Of a DNA stretch of 39,834 bases, positions 15,427-25,153 are shown piece by piece. Within the stretch, counting starts at the first letter, position 1, and each line of letters starts with the position of its first letter. The notes beneath the pieces are model-generated. The model worked only from the letters and a program-made list of their open reading frames with translations, searched no databases and was not told where the DNA came from. A program made the translations under genes and the position numbers. The stretch spans positions 1-39,834 of the forward strand of contig JAJYTO010000008.1 of NCBI GenBank assembly GCA_021793015.1, read 5' to 3'. This DNA comes from Bacillota bacterium. GTDB taxonomy: Bacteria; Bacillota; Bacilli; Alicyclobacillales; SLC66.

Positions 15427-15452
15427 GTTTGCGGCGATGAGCGTCGCCAAAC
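15427..15452 (-). terminator. Possible terminator of the diguanylate cyclase gene
   Basis: On the minus strand GTTTGGCGA and TCGCCGCAAAC pair with a two-base bulge and are followed by GGATTTTTGGG. It lies directly after the stop of the minus-strand gene. The T-run is short and interrupted, so termination is only plausible. Confidence 0.35.
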
Positions 15453-15453
15453 C

Positions 15454-16590
15454 TCAGGCGTCTTGCAACCGTACTGAATTAGCGGCGGGCGCCGTTTCGC
15501 TGCAGACGCGATTGCGTCCCATGTCCTTGGCGGTGTACATCGCCTTGTCGGCCAGCTTCACCAATTCAAGGGCATCTTTCGCCGCTCCCGGAAAGGTCGC
15601 GACGCCTGCGCTGATTGTGACGCGCAGTGCCCCGATCGGGCCGCTCACGACAGTGTCCGAAATCTGGCGCCGCAGTTTTTCTGCAAATTCGGAGGCAGCG
15701 GCCGTTTCGGTATTTGGCATGGCAAGGACAAATTCCTCGCCGCCCAAACGCGCGGCGATGGCAGACTGGTCCGGGACCATATCCAACAGGACCTTGGCGA
15801 CAGACCTCAGCACATCGTCGCCGAGATAATGCCCGAACTGGTCATTAAACTGTTTGAAGTGGTCGATGTCGCACAGAATGAGACTGATGACTTCGTGGTT
15901 CTGCCGAGATTTTTCGACCTCAATCAGCAATCTGTGGTGAAAATACGTCTGGTTGTACAGCCCCGTCAGTTGATCGATCACGGCCCGATTTTGTACATCC
16001 ATCGTATAGTCGGTCATCTGTCTGTTAATATGCTCAAGTTCCGACACTTTCCGAAAATGCCGGGAGGATTCCTCGGTCTGAAATGCGAGTTCGCGGCGAT
16101 GACGTCTCTCCCAGTACACAGAGAAGAGAATCGGAACCGCTTCCATGTTGAAAACCAGCAGACGCGCCGACACCTGGCCAAACGTCTCTTGCTGCCCTCG
16201 AAATGGTACAATAAACAGCAGCGATATCACATCGACGGCCATGGTTACCGTGAAACCGGCTTTGCTGCGCAGTGCGAGAGCCGCCTCGATGACGCACCAG
16301 AGATAGAGTGGCCAGACATAGGTCAGGCTGGGCTGTGCGAGAGCGATCATTGCGGTAACGAGAAGTATATCCAGCGACACGAGGCCGGCCCAGCAGATAT
16401 CAGGGAGTGGACGATATTTTGCCGTGATCGATACCGTGAATGCGCAGAGGAGAAGGATACCTTCTATGACAGCATACCCAGTGGAGGCAATATGGGCTGC
16501 CGCCGCCACGCAGGGAACTATCAGGGCCAGCACCCAGCGCCCCAGATACAGCAAGTCTACAGCACGCAAGCGACGTATGTCCGTGATCAA
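15454..16590 (-). CDS. Membrane-bound diguanylate cyclase (GGDEF domain)
   Basis: Makes cyclic di-GMP from two GTP. Of 378 residues, about 10-165 form five to six membrane helices acting as an unidentified sensor. A short coiled segment (RHFRKVSELEHINRQM) leads to a GGDEF domain with DQLTGLYNQTYF, LCDIDHFKQFNDQFGHYLGD and the active site ARLGGEEFVLAMP (GGEEF about residues 283-287), ending VTISAGVATFP and LADKAMYTAKDMGRN. The RxxD inhibitory site normally five residues before GGEEF is absent, so product inhibition there is unlikely. The TTG at 16590 follows AAAGGAG by eight bases; longer starts lack a ribosome site. It is divergent from mobA. Confidence 0.92.
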   Translation of the reverse strand: MITDIRRLRAVDLLYLGRWVLALIVPCVAAAAHIASTGYAVIEGILLLCAFTVSITAKYRPLPDICWAGLVSLDILLVTAMIALAQPSLTYVWPLYLWCVIEAALALRSKAGFTVTMAVDVISLLFIVPFRGQQETFGQVSARLLVFNMEAVPILFSVYWERRHRRELAFQTEESSRHFRKVSELEHINRQMTDYTMDVQNRAVIDQLTGLYNQTYFHHRLLIEVEKSRQNHEVISLILCDIDHFKQFNDQFGHYLGDDVLRSVAKVLLDMVPDQSAIAARLGGEEFVLAMPNTETAAASEFAEKLRRQISDTVVSGPIGALRVTISAGVATFPGAAKDALELVKLADKAMYTAKDMGRNRVCSETAPAANSVRLQDA

Positions 16591-16629
16591 GGACTTGACT
16601 CCTTTCAACAAATGGGAAGTTGCTGATTC

Positions 16630-17307
16630 GTGACGGCGCCCGTCTTGCCGGCATTCAGCGCGGTCATTCTGGCGGGCGGCCACAGTCGACGCATGGGATG
16701 CGACAAGGCAACGCTGGAGATTGACACGTCGATGTTTGTCGATGTTCTGTATTCAAAAATGGCGGTAATCGTCGAAGATGTCTGGGTGGTGCGTCGCAAG
16801 GAACAGCAGTCATTGCAAATCCCCCTGGTGGCGTTCGACATGCATCCTGGGCAGGGGCCTCTCGCCGGGATTGAGAGCGGCCTGGCGCACTGCCGCCACG
16901 AGTGGACTTTTGTGATTGCTGTCGATGCGCCGCTTGTCCGCGTGGAACTCTTGTTGTATCTGGCCCGGTTGACGTTGCAGTGCGCCGACAATAATGGCGG
17001 CAAGGTCTGTCATCCCGCAATCGCAATCGTTCCAACCTTCCGAGGGCAAAAGTATCCGTTGCTTGGAGTTTATCACAAATCCCTGCAACCTGTGGTAACG
17101 AAAATGCTGACTTGCGATCGGAGAAAGGTGTCTGACCTCCTGGCGCAAGTTTGTGTGCGTTACGTTCCAGAAGAAGAATGGCATGACTACGACCCCGAGG
17201 GCGTCAGTTTCCTGATGGTCAATTCACCCGCAGAGTACGAAGCCTTGTGTCGGGTGGCCAGGGGCATGAAGGGAAGCGGTGGCAATGAAACGGGAAATCC
17301 GCGTTGA
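16630..17307 (+). CDS. mobA: Molybdenum cofactor guanylyltransferase
   Basis: Adds GMP to molybdopterin to form the guanine dinucleotide cofactor. A 225-residue nucleotidyltransferase-fold protein with the GTP-binding signature ILAGGHSRRMGCDKATLEI (residues 13-31), GPLAGIESGLAHC, the metal-site region FVIAVDAPLVR, and YPLLGVYHKSLQPVV. The canonical CDxP is AVDAP here (Asp retained). GTG 16630 has only a weak upstream GGGAAG. It overlaps the next gene by 23 bases, starting a molybdenum-cofactor group. Confidence 0.9.
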   Translation: MTAPVLPAFSAVILAGGHSRRMGCDKATLEIDTSMFVDVLYSKMAVIVEDVWVVRRKEQQSLQIPLVAFDMHPGQGPLAGIESGLAHCRHEWTFVIAVDAPLVRVELLLYLARLTLQCADNNGGKVCHPAIAIVPTFRGQKYPLLGVYHKSLQPVVTKMLTCDRRKVSDLLAQVCVRYVPEEEWHDYDPEGVSFLMVNSPAEYEALCRVARGMKGSGGNETGNPR

Positions 17308-18262
17308 GGACGCTGTGGGTATGGTTCTGGCGCACGATCTGACGAAGATCGTTCCCGGTGAGTTCAAGGGGCGGCTGTTTCAGAAGGGGCACGTCGTTGC
17401 GGAGAAGGACATCGAACAGTTGCTGGCGATCGGGAAAGAACACATCTATGTGCTCTCGCTGGAAGAGGACGAGGTGCATGAAGACGTTGCCGCTTCGCGC
17501 ATGGCTGCGGCAATCGCACACCGCAGCCTGCTGTTTTCAGAACCAAACGAAGGCAAGGTGACGGTGAAGTCTGCTCATGCGGGGCTGCTCACGATTGACG
17601 TTGAGGCGCTTTACGCCGTGAATGCGCTCGGCGATCTGGCGGTTGTAACGAAACGCGCCCATTCTGCAGTGACGGAGAACCAGACTGTCGCAGGCTTGCG
17701 CGCGATTCCCCTGATCGTTCGAGATGAGCGGTTGACGGCGTTCGAAACAATCCTGGCAAAAACCGGACCGCTCCTTGAAGTCCTTCCTTTCCGACGTGCG
17801 TCAGTCGGCGTTGTTACGACGGGCAGCGAGGTGTACAAGGGGCGGATTGAAGATCGATTTGGGCCGGTCCTGCGCGCCAAACTCCAGATCTACGGCGCGC
17901 GCTGGCTCGGACAGGAAATCGTCGATGACGCCACGGACATGATCGCGCAGGCGATTGACGGGCTGATTGAGAGAGGGGCCGACATCGTGTTGGTCACGGG
18001 CGGCATGTCGGTCGATCCGGATGACCGCAGCCCAGGCGCGATTGCGAAGGTGGCCACTGAAGTCGTATCTTATGGCGTGCCGATGTTGCCCGGGTCCATG
18101 TCCATGCTGGCCTATCGCCATGATGTCGTGCTGATGGGTCTGCCAGGCTGTGTCATCTTTGATTCCGTGACAGCGTTTGATCACCTGTTGCCCCGCGTTT
18201 TGGCGGGACAAAGATTGACAGGCGCCGACATCGCGGAACTGGGGCATGGGGGATTGCTGTGA
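17285..18262 (+). CDS. Molybdopterin-binding protein (MoaB/MogA/MoeA-type domain)
   Basis: A 325-residue protein. Its C-terminal two thirds carry the MoCF-biosynthesis domain: VGVVTTGSEVYKGRIEDRFG, VDDATDMIAQAIDGLIERGA, VLVTGGMSVDPDDRSPGAI, and GVPMLPGSMSMLAY followed by VLMGLPGCVIFD. The N-terminal part (REIRVEDAVGMVLAHDLTKI, FKGRLFQKGHVV) resembles MoeA domain I, but the protein is shorter than MoeA (about 400). It probably binds molybdopterin or its adenylate during molybdate insertion. ATG 17285 follows GGGAAG. It overlaps mobA before it, and GTGA with mobB after it. Confidence 0.8.
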   Translation: MKREIRVEDAVGMVLAHDLTKIVPGEFKGRLFQKGHVVAEKDIEQLLAIGKEHIYVLSLEEDEVHEDVAASRMAAAIAHRSLLFSEPNEGKVTVKSAHAGLLTIDVEALYAVNALGDLAVVTKRAHSAVTENQTVAGLRAIPLIVRDERLTAFETILAKTGPLLEVLPFRRASVGVVTTGSEVYKGRIEDRFGPVLRAKLQIYGARWLGQEIVDDATDMIAQAIDGLIERGADIVLVTGGMSVDPDDRSPGAIAKVATEVVSYGVPMLPGSMSMLAYRHDVVLMGLPGCVIFDSVTAFDHLLPRVLAGQRLTGADIAELGHGGLL

Positions 18263-18807
18263 AAGTGGCGCGGAAACCTGCGTTCCTCCTGTTTTCTGGA
18301 TACAAGCATACCGGCAAGACGACGCTCATTGTCCGGTTGACAGCGGAGTGCACACGGCGCGGTCTGCGTGTGGGCTGTTTGAAGCATGACGGCCATGACT
18401 TCCGGACAAGTCCGGAGGGCACGGATACGGCGCGTTATCTGGACGCTGGCGCCATCAGCGTCGGCATCGCGGACACGCTCGGCCACTATATGATCGAGCG
18501 GCGCGGCGACGGTGCGCCCTCCGTGTCCTCTCTGGTCGTCTCTCTTGGGTCGGTGGATGTGGTGTTTTTGGAAGGATACAAGACGGTCGCCATGCGCAAG
18601 ATCGTTGTGCTCGGCGCGGATTTGCGCTGCGGCGACCACTACGCGCTTCCGGATTTTCTGCAGCATGACGGCGCCATGCTGAATGTTCTTGCATTTGCGG
18701 CGCCCGAGCCGCCCTTTGTGGTTGCCGGAGCCAGTCTCCCGGTGTATCATAGGAATGATATTGATGGTTTTATGGCGATATTGGATAGGTTAATGCTGGA
18801 GGACTAG
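18259..18807 (+). CDS. mobB: Molybdopterin-guanine dinucleotide biosynthesis adaptor MobB
   Basis: A GTP-binding P-loop protein that assists MobA. Of 182 residues, the N-terminus PAFLLFSGYKHTGKTTLIVRL contains the Walker A motif (GYKHTGKTT), followed by VGCLKHDGHDF, DTARYLDAGAISVGI and DVVFLEGYKTVAMRKIVVL, as expected for MobB. The GTG at 18259 overlaps the previous stop in GTGA. It completes a mobA-moeA-like-mobB set; the earlier moa genes are not in the window. Confidence 0.9.
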   Translation: MKVARKPAFLLFSGYKHTGKTTLIVRLTAECTRRGLRVGCLKHDGHDFRTSPEGTDTARYLDAGAISVGIADTLGHYMIERRGDGAPSVSSLVVSLGSVDVVFLEGYKTVAMRKIVVLGADLRCGDHYALPDFLQHDGAMLNVLAFAAPEPPFVVAGASLPVYHRNDIDGFMAILDRLMLED

Positions 18808-18808
18808 C

Positions 18809-19435
18809 ATGGAGGTTGTTCGAGTTCCTGTCGTGACGGCGCGCCGATTGCCGATGTACTACCGCTATTTGCTGACACTGCGCAAACTCGGCAAGGAACG
18901 CGTCTCCTCGACGGAAGTCAGCGCGGCTCTGCAGATTGAGCCCGCCACTGTCCGGAGGGACTTCTCGTATCTCGGCGAACTCGGCAAACGAGGCTACGGG
19001 TACAGCGTTTCGTATTTGATAGAGTTTCTGCAGGGGTATTTGCGTCACGACGAACAGGTGGGCATCATCCTGATCGGTTCCGGAACGGCCGGGATTAATG
19101 TCTCTGGGCATGACCAGGTGGGTCAATTGCGGCTTCTCGCCGTTTTTGACGTGGATCCCGAAGCGACCCACAGACGGATTGACGGCGTCGAAGTCAGACC
19201 GCTCCGCGAGTTGCGTGAGTTTACGCTGTCGACTCCCGTGGAGATCGCCGTTCTCACGACGCCGGGGAGGTATGCGCAGGCAGTGGCTGACGCAGTGGCG
19301 GCCGCCGGGATCATCGGGATTCTCAATTTTACGTCGCAATTTGTGATCGCACCCGCAGGCACGGTTTTGCATCAGGTGGATCCGATCAGTGAATTGCAGT
19401 TTTTGATTTATTTCCTGCGGCGCTTTGATTCGTAG
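18809..19435 (+). CDS. rex: Redox-sensing transcriptional repressor Rex
   Basis: Represses fermentative and respiratory genes and leaves DNA when NADH rises. Of 208 residues, the winged-helix domain covers 10-80 (ARRLPMYYRYLLTLRKLG, SSTEVSAALQIEPATVRRDF, YLGELGKRGYGY). The Rossmann domain carries GIILIGSGTAG at about 85-95 (GxGxxG kept, although Rex usually reads GVGNLG), and ends with the FTSQFVIAPAGTVLHQVDPISELQFL block. ATG 18809 follows GGAGG (18797-18801), one base after mobB, so it may be co-transcribed with the molybdenum genes. No Rex operator was recognised in the window. Confidence 0.95.
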   Translation: MEVVRVPVVTARRLPMYYRYLLTLRKLGKERVSSTEVSAALQIEPATVRRDFSYLGELGKRGYGYSVSYLIEFLQGYLRHDEQVGIILIGSGTAGINVSGHDQVGQLRLLAVFDVDPEATHRRIDGVEVRPLRELREFTLSTPVEIAVLTTPGRYAQAVADAVAAAGIIGILNFTSQFVIAPAGTVLHQVDPISELQFLIYFLRRFDS

Positions 19436-19465
19436 GAGTCACATGATATTTGGGGAGACAAGGAC

Positions 19466-19717
19466 ATGCCGCTCGGAACTACGGGATTGTCAGGACTGAT
19501 TCTGATCTGGGTGGCGGCGCTCATCGTTTCGCTCGTGCAGATTTATTTGACCATAGCGGGGGTTGCGGCCATTGCCGTGACGACCTCTTTTTTGCTGTGG
19601 CAATTGTGGATTTTTGTAGGGCCGGATTGTCGAAGCGTCCGGGAATCGATGTGGAGGATCGGGAATAGAAGTGTGAACACAGACCGACGACCGCGCCAGA
19701 GCCTGTGGAGCAGCTAA
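19466..19717 (+). CDS. Small membrane protein of unknown function
   Basis: An 83-residue protein with two adjacent hydrophobic helices (about residues 8-28 GLILIWVAALIVSLVQIYLT and 30-52 GVAAIAVTTSFLLWQLWIFV) and a basic C-terminal tail. The ATG at 19466 is supported by GGGGAG eight bases upstream. It follows rex by 30 bases and may share its transcript. It is not TatA-like, although tatA follows rex in some Bacillota. Function is not recognised. Confidence 0.55.
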   Translation: MPLGTTGLSGLILIWVAALIVSLVQIYLTIAGVAAIAVTTSFLLWQLWIFVGPDCRSVRESMWRIGNRSVNTDRRPRQSLWSS

Positions 19718-19719
19718 GC

Positions 19720-19941
19720 TCAGGTTCCTGGTTGCTGCGCCTGTTTGATTGCACTTTCGCGGTCGGTCAACTGTTCCTGACGTTTTCTGATGCCTTCCAT
19801 GATTGTCTGGGCCGCGTTGGCCAGCTCCTGATACATCTGCTTGCTGACGGGATCAATGGTCTCAAGGGAAAATTGCGTGAGCGTTGCGTGCAAAGATTGA
19901 GCGTTGGCATACGCCGCCCCCACTTTATCGATGGTCGTCAC
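19720..19941 (-). CDS. DUF1657 family protein
   Basis: A 73-residue, mostly helical protein with the DUF1657 pattern VGAAYANAQSLHATLTQFSL followed by QMYQELANAAQTIMEGI and KRQEQLTD. Members occur in spore formers, including the spoVA2mob spore-resistance operons of bacilli; the function is unknown. The GTG at 19941 gives the usual family N-terminus and has a purine-rich AAAGGGGGG upstream; the frame is open further to 19995. It is convergent with the small membrane gene and lies downstream of trpS on the same strand, separated by 83 bases. Confidence 0.75.
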   Translation of the reverse strand: MTTIDKVGAAYANAQSLHATLTQFSLETIDPVSKQMYQELANAAQTIMEGIRKRQEQLTDRESAIKQAQQPGT

Positions 19942-20024
19942 GACTTGGCCCCCCCTTTTTGGATGTTTATGGACAATCGTTACAAGAGTGCCCATAATGG
20001 GGATCGTTCAGACAACGATACTGG

Positions 20025-21020
20025 TTAGCGGCGCCTGAACCCGCCCAGACCCACTCGTTCCCGGACTAGAGCCATGGTTTCTTCGGCCTCTTGCGCGGCT
20101 GTTGCGGCTCCTTGCCGCAGTACGTCCTCCGTCAAGCCGCTGCCACGTATCTCACGGTGCTTTTCCTGGATAGGAGTCAGGTGAGCGACGATTACATCCG
20201 CCAAGTCCTTCTTAAAGGCGCCATATCCTTTCCCTTCGTACTGCGCAACGAGCGAGTCGATCGTTACATCAGCCGTGAGCGAATAAATGACAAGCAAATT
20301 GGAGACCGCGGGCTTGGTTTGTGGAGCAAAGCGAATCTCACGGTCAGAATCCGTCACTGCGCGACTGATTTTTTTGCGAATGTCGTCGGGAGAATCGAGA
20401 ATTTCGATTCGGCTTTGAGGATTCGGATTGCTTTTGCTCATTTTCTTGGCCGGGTCGTCCAATGACATGATGCGCGCGCCTTCTTTCAACATCATGACTT
20501 CCGGGACGGCAAATGTCTCGCCAAAACGGGAATTGAATCTCAGGGCGATGTCCCGAGTCAATTCCAGATGCTGTTTCTGATCGTCGCCGACGGGAACCCG
20601 CGATGTCTGATACAGGAGAATGTCCGCCGCCATGAGCGCCGGGTAGGTGAACAGTCCTGCCGTCACAGTATCCTTTCCTTCAGCCTTCTCTTTAAATTGC
20701 GTCATTCTCGACAGTTCGCCCATGTGAACCATGCATTGAAGAATCCATCCGAGTTCACTGTGAGCGCTGACATCGGATTGGACAAACAGCGTCGACTTCT
20801 GCGGATTCAGACCGACCGCCAAGTACAGCGTCGCCAGGTCAACAATGCGCTCCCGCAAAAGGGAGGGATCCTGGGCGACCGTGATGGCGTGGAGATCGAC
20901 GACACAATAAAACGCGTCGGCATCCTGCTGAAGGGCAACGAACTGGCGCAGAGCGCCGAGGTAGTTGCCGAGGGTAATCTGGCCCGTCGGCTGAATGCCA
21001 GAGAAAACGCGGTATGACAA
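20025..21020 (-). CDS. trpS: Tryptophanyl-tRNA synthetase
   Basis: Charges tRNA-Trp with tryptophan. A class I synthetase of 331 residues, the normal length. The N-terminal SGIQPTGQITLGNYLGAL carries the HIGH-equivalent TLGN (17-20). The active-site segment YPALMAADILLYQTSRVPVG follows, then GDDQKQHLELTRDIA and the KMSKS loop at 193-197 (AKKMSKSNPN). The start is a TTG at 21020 preceded by AAGGATGAG. No T-box leader (AGGGTGGNACCGCG-type element) is visible in the 200 bases upstream. It is divergent from groES. Confidence 0.96.
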   Translation of the reverse strand: MSYRVFSGIQPTGQITLGNYLGALRQFVALQQDADAFYCVVDLHAITVAQDPSLLRERIVDLATLYLAVGLNPQKSTLFVQSDVSAHSELGWILQCMVHMGELSRMTQFKEKAEGKDTVTAGLFTYPALMAADILLYQTSRVPVGDDQKQHLELTRDIALRFNSRFGETFAVPEVMMLKEGARIMSLDDPAKKMSKSNPNPQSRIEILDSPDDIRKKISRAVTDSDREIRFAPQTKPAVSNLLVIYSLTADVTIDSLVAQYEGKGYGAFKKDLADVIVAHLTPIQEKHREIRGSGLTEDVLRQGAATAAQEAEETMALVRERVGLGGFRRR

Positions 21021-21187
21021 TGGGATCTCATCCTTGTCTCTTTATTTGGAAGTGGAGCAAACGGAACGGCAATCACGAATGTGACATGATCTTCCCACAG
21101 TCGACAGAGCACTGTCAAATGAGGATTCTGTCTTGCCGACGGGCCGTTCGGTTTTATAATTTTTTTGCAAATTATATTCGTTTGCGG

Positions 21188-21216
21188 TTGCAAAACGACT
21201 TTGAACTCGCTAATAT
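21188..21216 (+). promoter_or_regulatory. Promoter of the groESL operon
   Basis: TTGCAA (21188-21193), a 17-base spacer and TAATAT (21211-21216) form a housekeeping-type promoter immediately before the CIRCE operator. An overlapping TATAAT at 21214-21219 is an alternative -10. Confidence 0.65.
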
Positions 21217-21227
21217 AATCATTGTCG

Positions 21228-21254
21228 TTAGCACTCGATCGAAGCGAGTGCTAA
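21228..21254 (+). promoter_or_regulatory. CIRCE operator (HrcA binding site)
   Basis: Perfect CIRCE: TTAGCACTC (21228-21236), nine bases, GAGTGCTAA (21246-21254). In Bacillota this is bound by HrcA and represses groESL until heat stress. It overlaps the start of transcription, 38 bases before groES. The hrcA gene itself is not in the window. Confidence 0.97.
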
Positions 21255-21291
21255 CAAAAGTGAAATGAGCATATTTGGAGGAGGGTTTTCC

Positions 21292-21576
21292 ATGATTAAA
21301 CCACTCGGTGACCGCGTGGTGTTGCGCGCGCTCGAGCGTGAAGAAAAGACATCAAGTGGAATTGTATTGCCAGACACCGCCAAGGAAAAGCCCCAGGAAG
21401 CGGAGGTTGTGTCGGTCGGCCCCGGACGTTACGAAGACGGGAAACTCGTTGCAGTTGACGTGAAAGCCGGCGATCGGGTCATTTTCTCGAAGTACGCTGG
21501 CACAGAAGTCAAATATGATGGTGTGGAATATCTCGTCGTTCGCGAATCCGATATTCTTGCAGTGGTCGAGCGATAG
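21292..21576 (+). CDS. groES: Co-chaperonin GroES
   Basis: The 10-kDa lid of the GroEL chaperonin. 94 residues from ATG 21292 (after GGAGGAGGG): [20 protein letters not shown], the mobile loop [33 protein letters not shown] and [15 protein letters not shown] at the end. It is under CIRCE/HrcA control and precedes groEL by 80 bases. Confidence 0.98.
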   Translation: MIKPLGDRVVLRALEREEKTSSGIVLPDTAKEKPQEAEVVSVGPGRYEDGKLVAVDVKAGDRVIFSKYAGTEVKYDGVEYLVVRESDILAVVER

Positions 21577-21635
21577 TCAGATTTTCGGCCGATTCGGCAC
21601 AACTGGTTCTGTAGCGGTTCGCTACATAGAAATAA

Positions 21636-23288
<1,653 letters not shown>

Positions 23289-23305
23289 GTCCGGGCCTCG
23301 GATCG

Positions 23306-23351
23306 AGCGGGAAAACCCTTGTGCAGTACGGGTTTTCCCGCTTTTTCTTTT
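23306..23351 (+). terminator. Intrinsic terminator of groESL
   Basis: Stem AGCGGGAAAACCC (23306-23318) pairs perfectly with GGGTTTTCCCGCT (23330-23342) around an 11-base loop, followed by TTTTTCTTTT. It starts 18 bases after the groEL stop. Confidence 0.95.
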
Positions 23352-23787
23352 GGCCATTTCTATTCCTCGCTGCAAGAGTAAATTGGTGTGTACGTGCCGC
23401 AGATCGTGAAGACGGATGTGCGCTGCCCAAAATGGAGGAAAGCCTATCTGGAGCAGCTTCATGAAATCATGCAGGTTGAATCGATTTGGGGATGTAGCAA
23501 GGCTCAATTCTTATTTTACCGCATTCGCCTTCGTAAGCCATAACAAGTTTGCTGGGTGCGCTCAATTACGAGTTCCAGTTTACGTTACGTCAGGGATGAA
23601 AGTGAATCGTTTGACTGACTCCACTATTTTGAAAAACTGGCTGTGAACACCTAAAGAGTAGTCCCAACAAGGTCCCCAGTGAAGAAGCGGGATTTCTCAA
23701 GCGCCTGCGCCGGAAAATTTGTCGCAGAATAACTTCTCTGGATTCGCCAGGTCTGTTAGACTGTTGGCGCAGGGCTACTTTATCGCA
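23352..23787 (+). other. Intergenic stretch with one doubtful short frame
   Basis: About 430 bases between groEL and the TM2-domain gene. The GTG at 23394 opens a 50-codon frame ending at TAA (23544) whose product, VPQIVKTDVRCPKWRKAYLE then SKAQFLFYRIRLRKP, looks somewhat protein-like, but there is no clear ribosome site and no family match. An overlapping 76-codon frame (23416-23646) is less convincing. I make no gene call. Confidence 0.3.
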
Positions 23788-24213
23788 ATGGGGGCGATGT
23801 GCATGCCAATGCAGCAAAGCACTACAAAGACCACGACGACCACGACGATTACCGCGCCAAAGAGCATGGCGATCGCGTATGTGTTGTGGTTTTTCTTCGG
23901 ACAACTCGGGATTCACCGGTTTTACCTCGGTAAGACCGGATCGGCTGTGACGCAGTTGATCTTGGGCGTTGTCGGCTGGATACTCACGGTGTTCTTGGTG
24001 GGGTTCATTTTTCTTGCAGTGCTATGGATCTGGCTGATCGTCGACATCTTTCTGATTCCAGGTCTGGTACGGTCTGCGCAACCTGTTACGATGCATCAGG
24101 TCAGCCACACGGTCGTGACAGATATTCCGGGCGCTTCGGACACGGACGCGTCCATGGGCGCGCCCAAAGATAGCGCCGCGACGACCGAACTGTTGCCTCC
24201 GCGGAATGAATAG
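23788..24213 (+). CDS. TM2-domain membrane protein
   Basis: About 141 residues. A Thr/Gln-rich N-terminus (STTKTTTTTTITAP) precedes the TM2 pattern SMAIAYVLWFFFGQLGIHRF (residues 27-46), with YLGKTGSAVTQLILGVVGWI and a second helix through LAVLWIWLIVDIFLIPGLV. The C-terminus is a soluble Ala/Asp/Ser-rich tail. TM2 proteins have two helices joined by a short turn; their molecular role in bacteria is not established. ATG codons at 23788, 23797 and 23803 are all possible starts; the purine run GGGGGCG favours the last. It is a stand-alone gene. Confidence 0.75.
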   Translation: MGAMCMPMQQSTTKTTTTTTITAPKSMAIAYVLWFFFGQLGIHRFYLGKTGSAVTQLILGVVGWILTVFLVGFIFLAVLWIWLIVDIFLIPGLVRSAQPVTMHQVSHTVVTDIPGASDTDASMGAPKDSAATTELLPPRNE

Positions 24214-24298
24214 AGGTGAGGCGCCTCCACGTGGCGTTCATAATCATCCGTCATCCGTTGACGCCAATCGATTCTCACGGCTTCTACCCACACTTATA

Positions 24299-24543
24299 GA
24301 GGTTGTTCAAAAAGGGGTCAGAATTCCCCTGCGCATTGCATCGTCAGCGCCAAAGGGAACTGTGATAAACCAGATTCCTGCGGGCGTCCAGTGGGACACG
24401 TCGGATCATATCGCCTGCCCAGCGGACTTTATCACTGCTCCCCTGGAATGCTTCCTCACGTACACAAAACGTACGCTCGGTGCGCATTTTTGGCTTGCTT
24501 CCTTGCACTGCGCGGGTCTTGCCTGCCCCCTTTTTGGACAGGC
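24299..24543 (+). mobile_element. MITE-like element, copy C (245 bp)
   Basis: Left end GAGGTTGTTCAAAAAGGGG, right end CCCCCTTTTTGGACAGG plus one base. ACTTATA flanks it on both sides (24292-24298 and 24544-24550), and with one more base the flanks read CACTTATA, so a 7- or 8-bp target duplication is clear. It shares GTCAGAA, GCGCATTGC, CGTAC...GTACG and GCTTCCTTGCACTGCGCGGG with copy A, but carries about 90 extra bases in the middle that include an inverted GTGATAAA/TTTATCAC pair. It has no coding capacity. Confidence 0.85.
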
Positions 24544-24673
24544 ACTTATACCATGTCTGTCCTACAAATTCAAACCAAGAGCACGAGCGGTACGAGCAAC
24601 GCCTCAAACGCCCGGGACGTCACCAAGCGAAAGAGGTCTTGCTACTTCTTCTAATGCCTTTTTAATATGAAGG

Positions 24674-24702
24674 TTGACAGGTCGATCATGAATCAGTACT
24701 AT
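24674..24702 (+). promoter_or_regulatory. Promoter of the GntR-ABC module
   Basis: TTGACA (24674-24679), exactly 17 bases, TACTAT (24697-24702): a near-consensus housekeeping promoter. Its -10 end overlaps the palindromic operator at 24700-24728. Confidence 0.8.
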
Positions 24703-24728
24703 GTGTACTATATGATATAGTTCACATA
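24700..24728 (+). promoter_or_regulatory. Palindromic operator, probably bound by the adjacent GntR regulator
   Basis: A 29-bp palindrome centred on G24714 with a single mismatched pair. The inner 15 bases (ACTATATGATATAGT, 24707-24721) are perfect and are flanked by ATGTG and CACAT. It covers the transcription start region just after the -10, the position expected for autorepression by a YtrA-type GntR protein. Confidence 0.8.
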
Positions 24729-24754
24729 TCTTATAGCATACAGGAGGTGAGCCT

Positions 24755-25153
24755 GTGTGGATAATGGTTGATCCCCGCTCCCATACGCCGATGTACCAGC
24801 AGATTATCGACGACATCAAGACTCGCATCGCCAGGGGAGCGATGGCATCCGGCAGCAAGCTCCCTTCCATTCGCGAACTGGCCATGGATATCACGATCAA
24901 CCCCAATACGATCGCCAAGGCCTATCAAGAATTGGAACGTGAAGGAGTCATCGAAGTGATCCGGGGAAAGGGGACGTTTGTCGCATCCTCTACGCCGGCG
25001 GAAGCGCGTGACTCGGCGCGGCGAGTGGTTCGCGACATGCTGACGAAGACTCTGGTAGAAGCACACCACCTTGGCGTGGAGTTTATCGACGTGGCCAAAG
25101 AACTGGAGCGGCTGATCGCTGATTGGAACCAGGCAAAGGAGGGACAAGCGTGA
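24755..25153 (+). CDS. GntR-family regulator, YtrA subfamily
   Basis: A 132-residue repressor with the winged-helix domain at residues 8-75 (SHTPMYQQIIDDIKTRIARG, GSKLPSIRELAMDITINPNT, IAKAYQELEREGVIEVIRGK, GTFVA) and a short helical C-terminal part, the layout of the YtrA subfamily that controls neighbouring ABC transporters. The GTG at 24755 follows AGGAGG (24742-24747) by seven bases. Its stop overlaps the ATPase start. It is probably autoregulated through the operator at 24700-24728; the inducer is unknown. Confidence 0.92.
   Translation: MWIMVDPRSHTPMYQQIIDDIKTRIARGAMASGSKLPSIRELAMDITINPNTIAKAYQELEREGVIEVIRGKGTFVASSTPAEARDSARRVVRDMLTKTLVEAHHLGVEFIDVAKELERLIADWNQAKEGQA

Noticed and set aside
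19466-19717. TatA identity for the small membrane gene after rex
   Set aside because: The tatA FGPxxLP motif and amphipathic helix are missing, and there are two hydrophobic helices.
21021-21187. T-box leader for trpS
   Set aside because: No AGGGTGGNACCGCG-like element or terminator/antiterminator pair seen on the minus strand.
23416-23646. 76-codon frame after groEL
   Set aside because: No ribosome site and no recognisable domain; it overlaps another equally weak frame.
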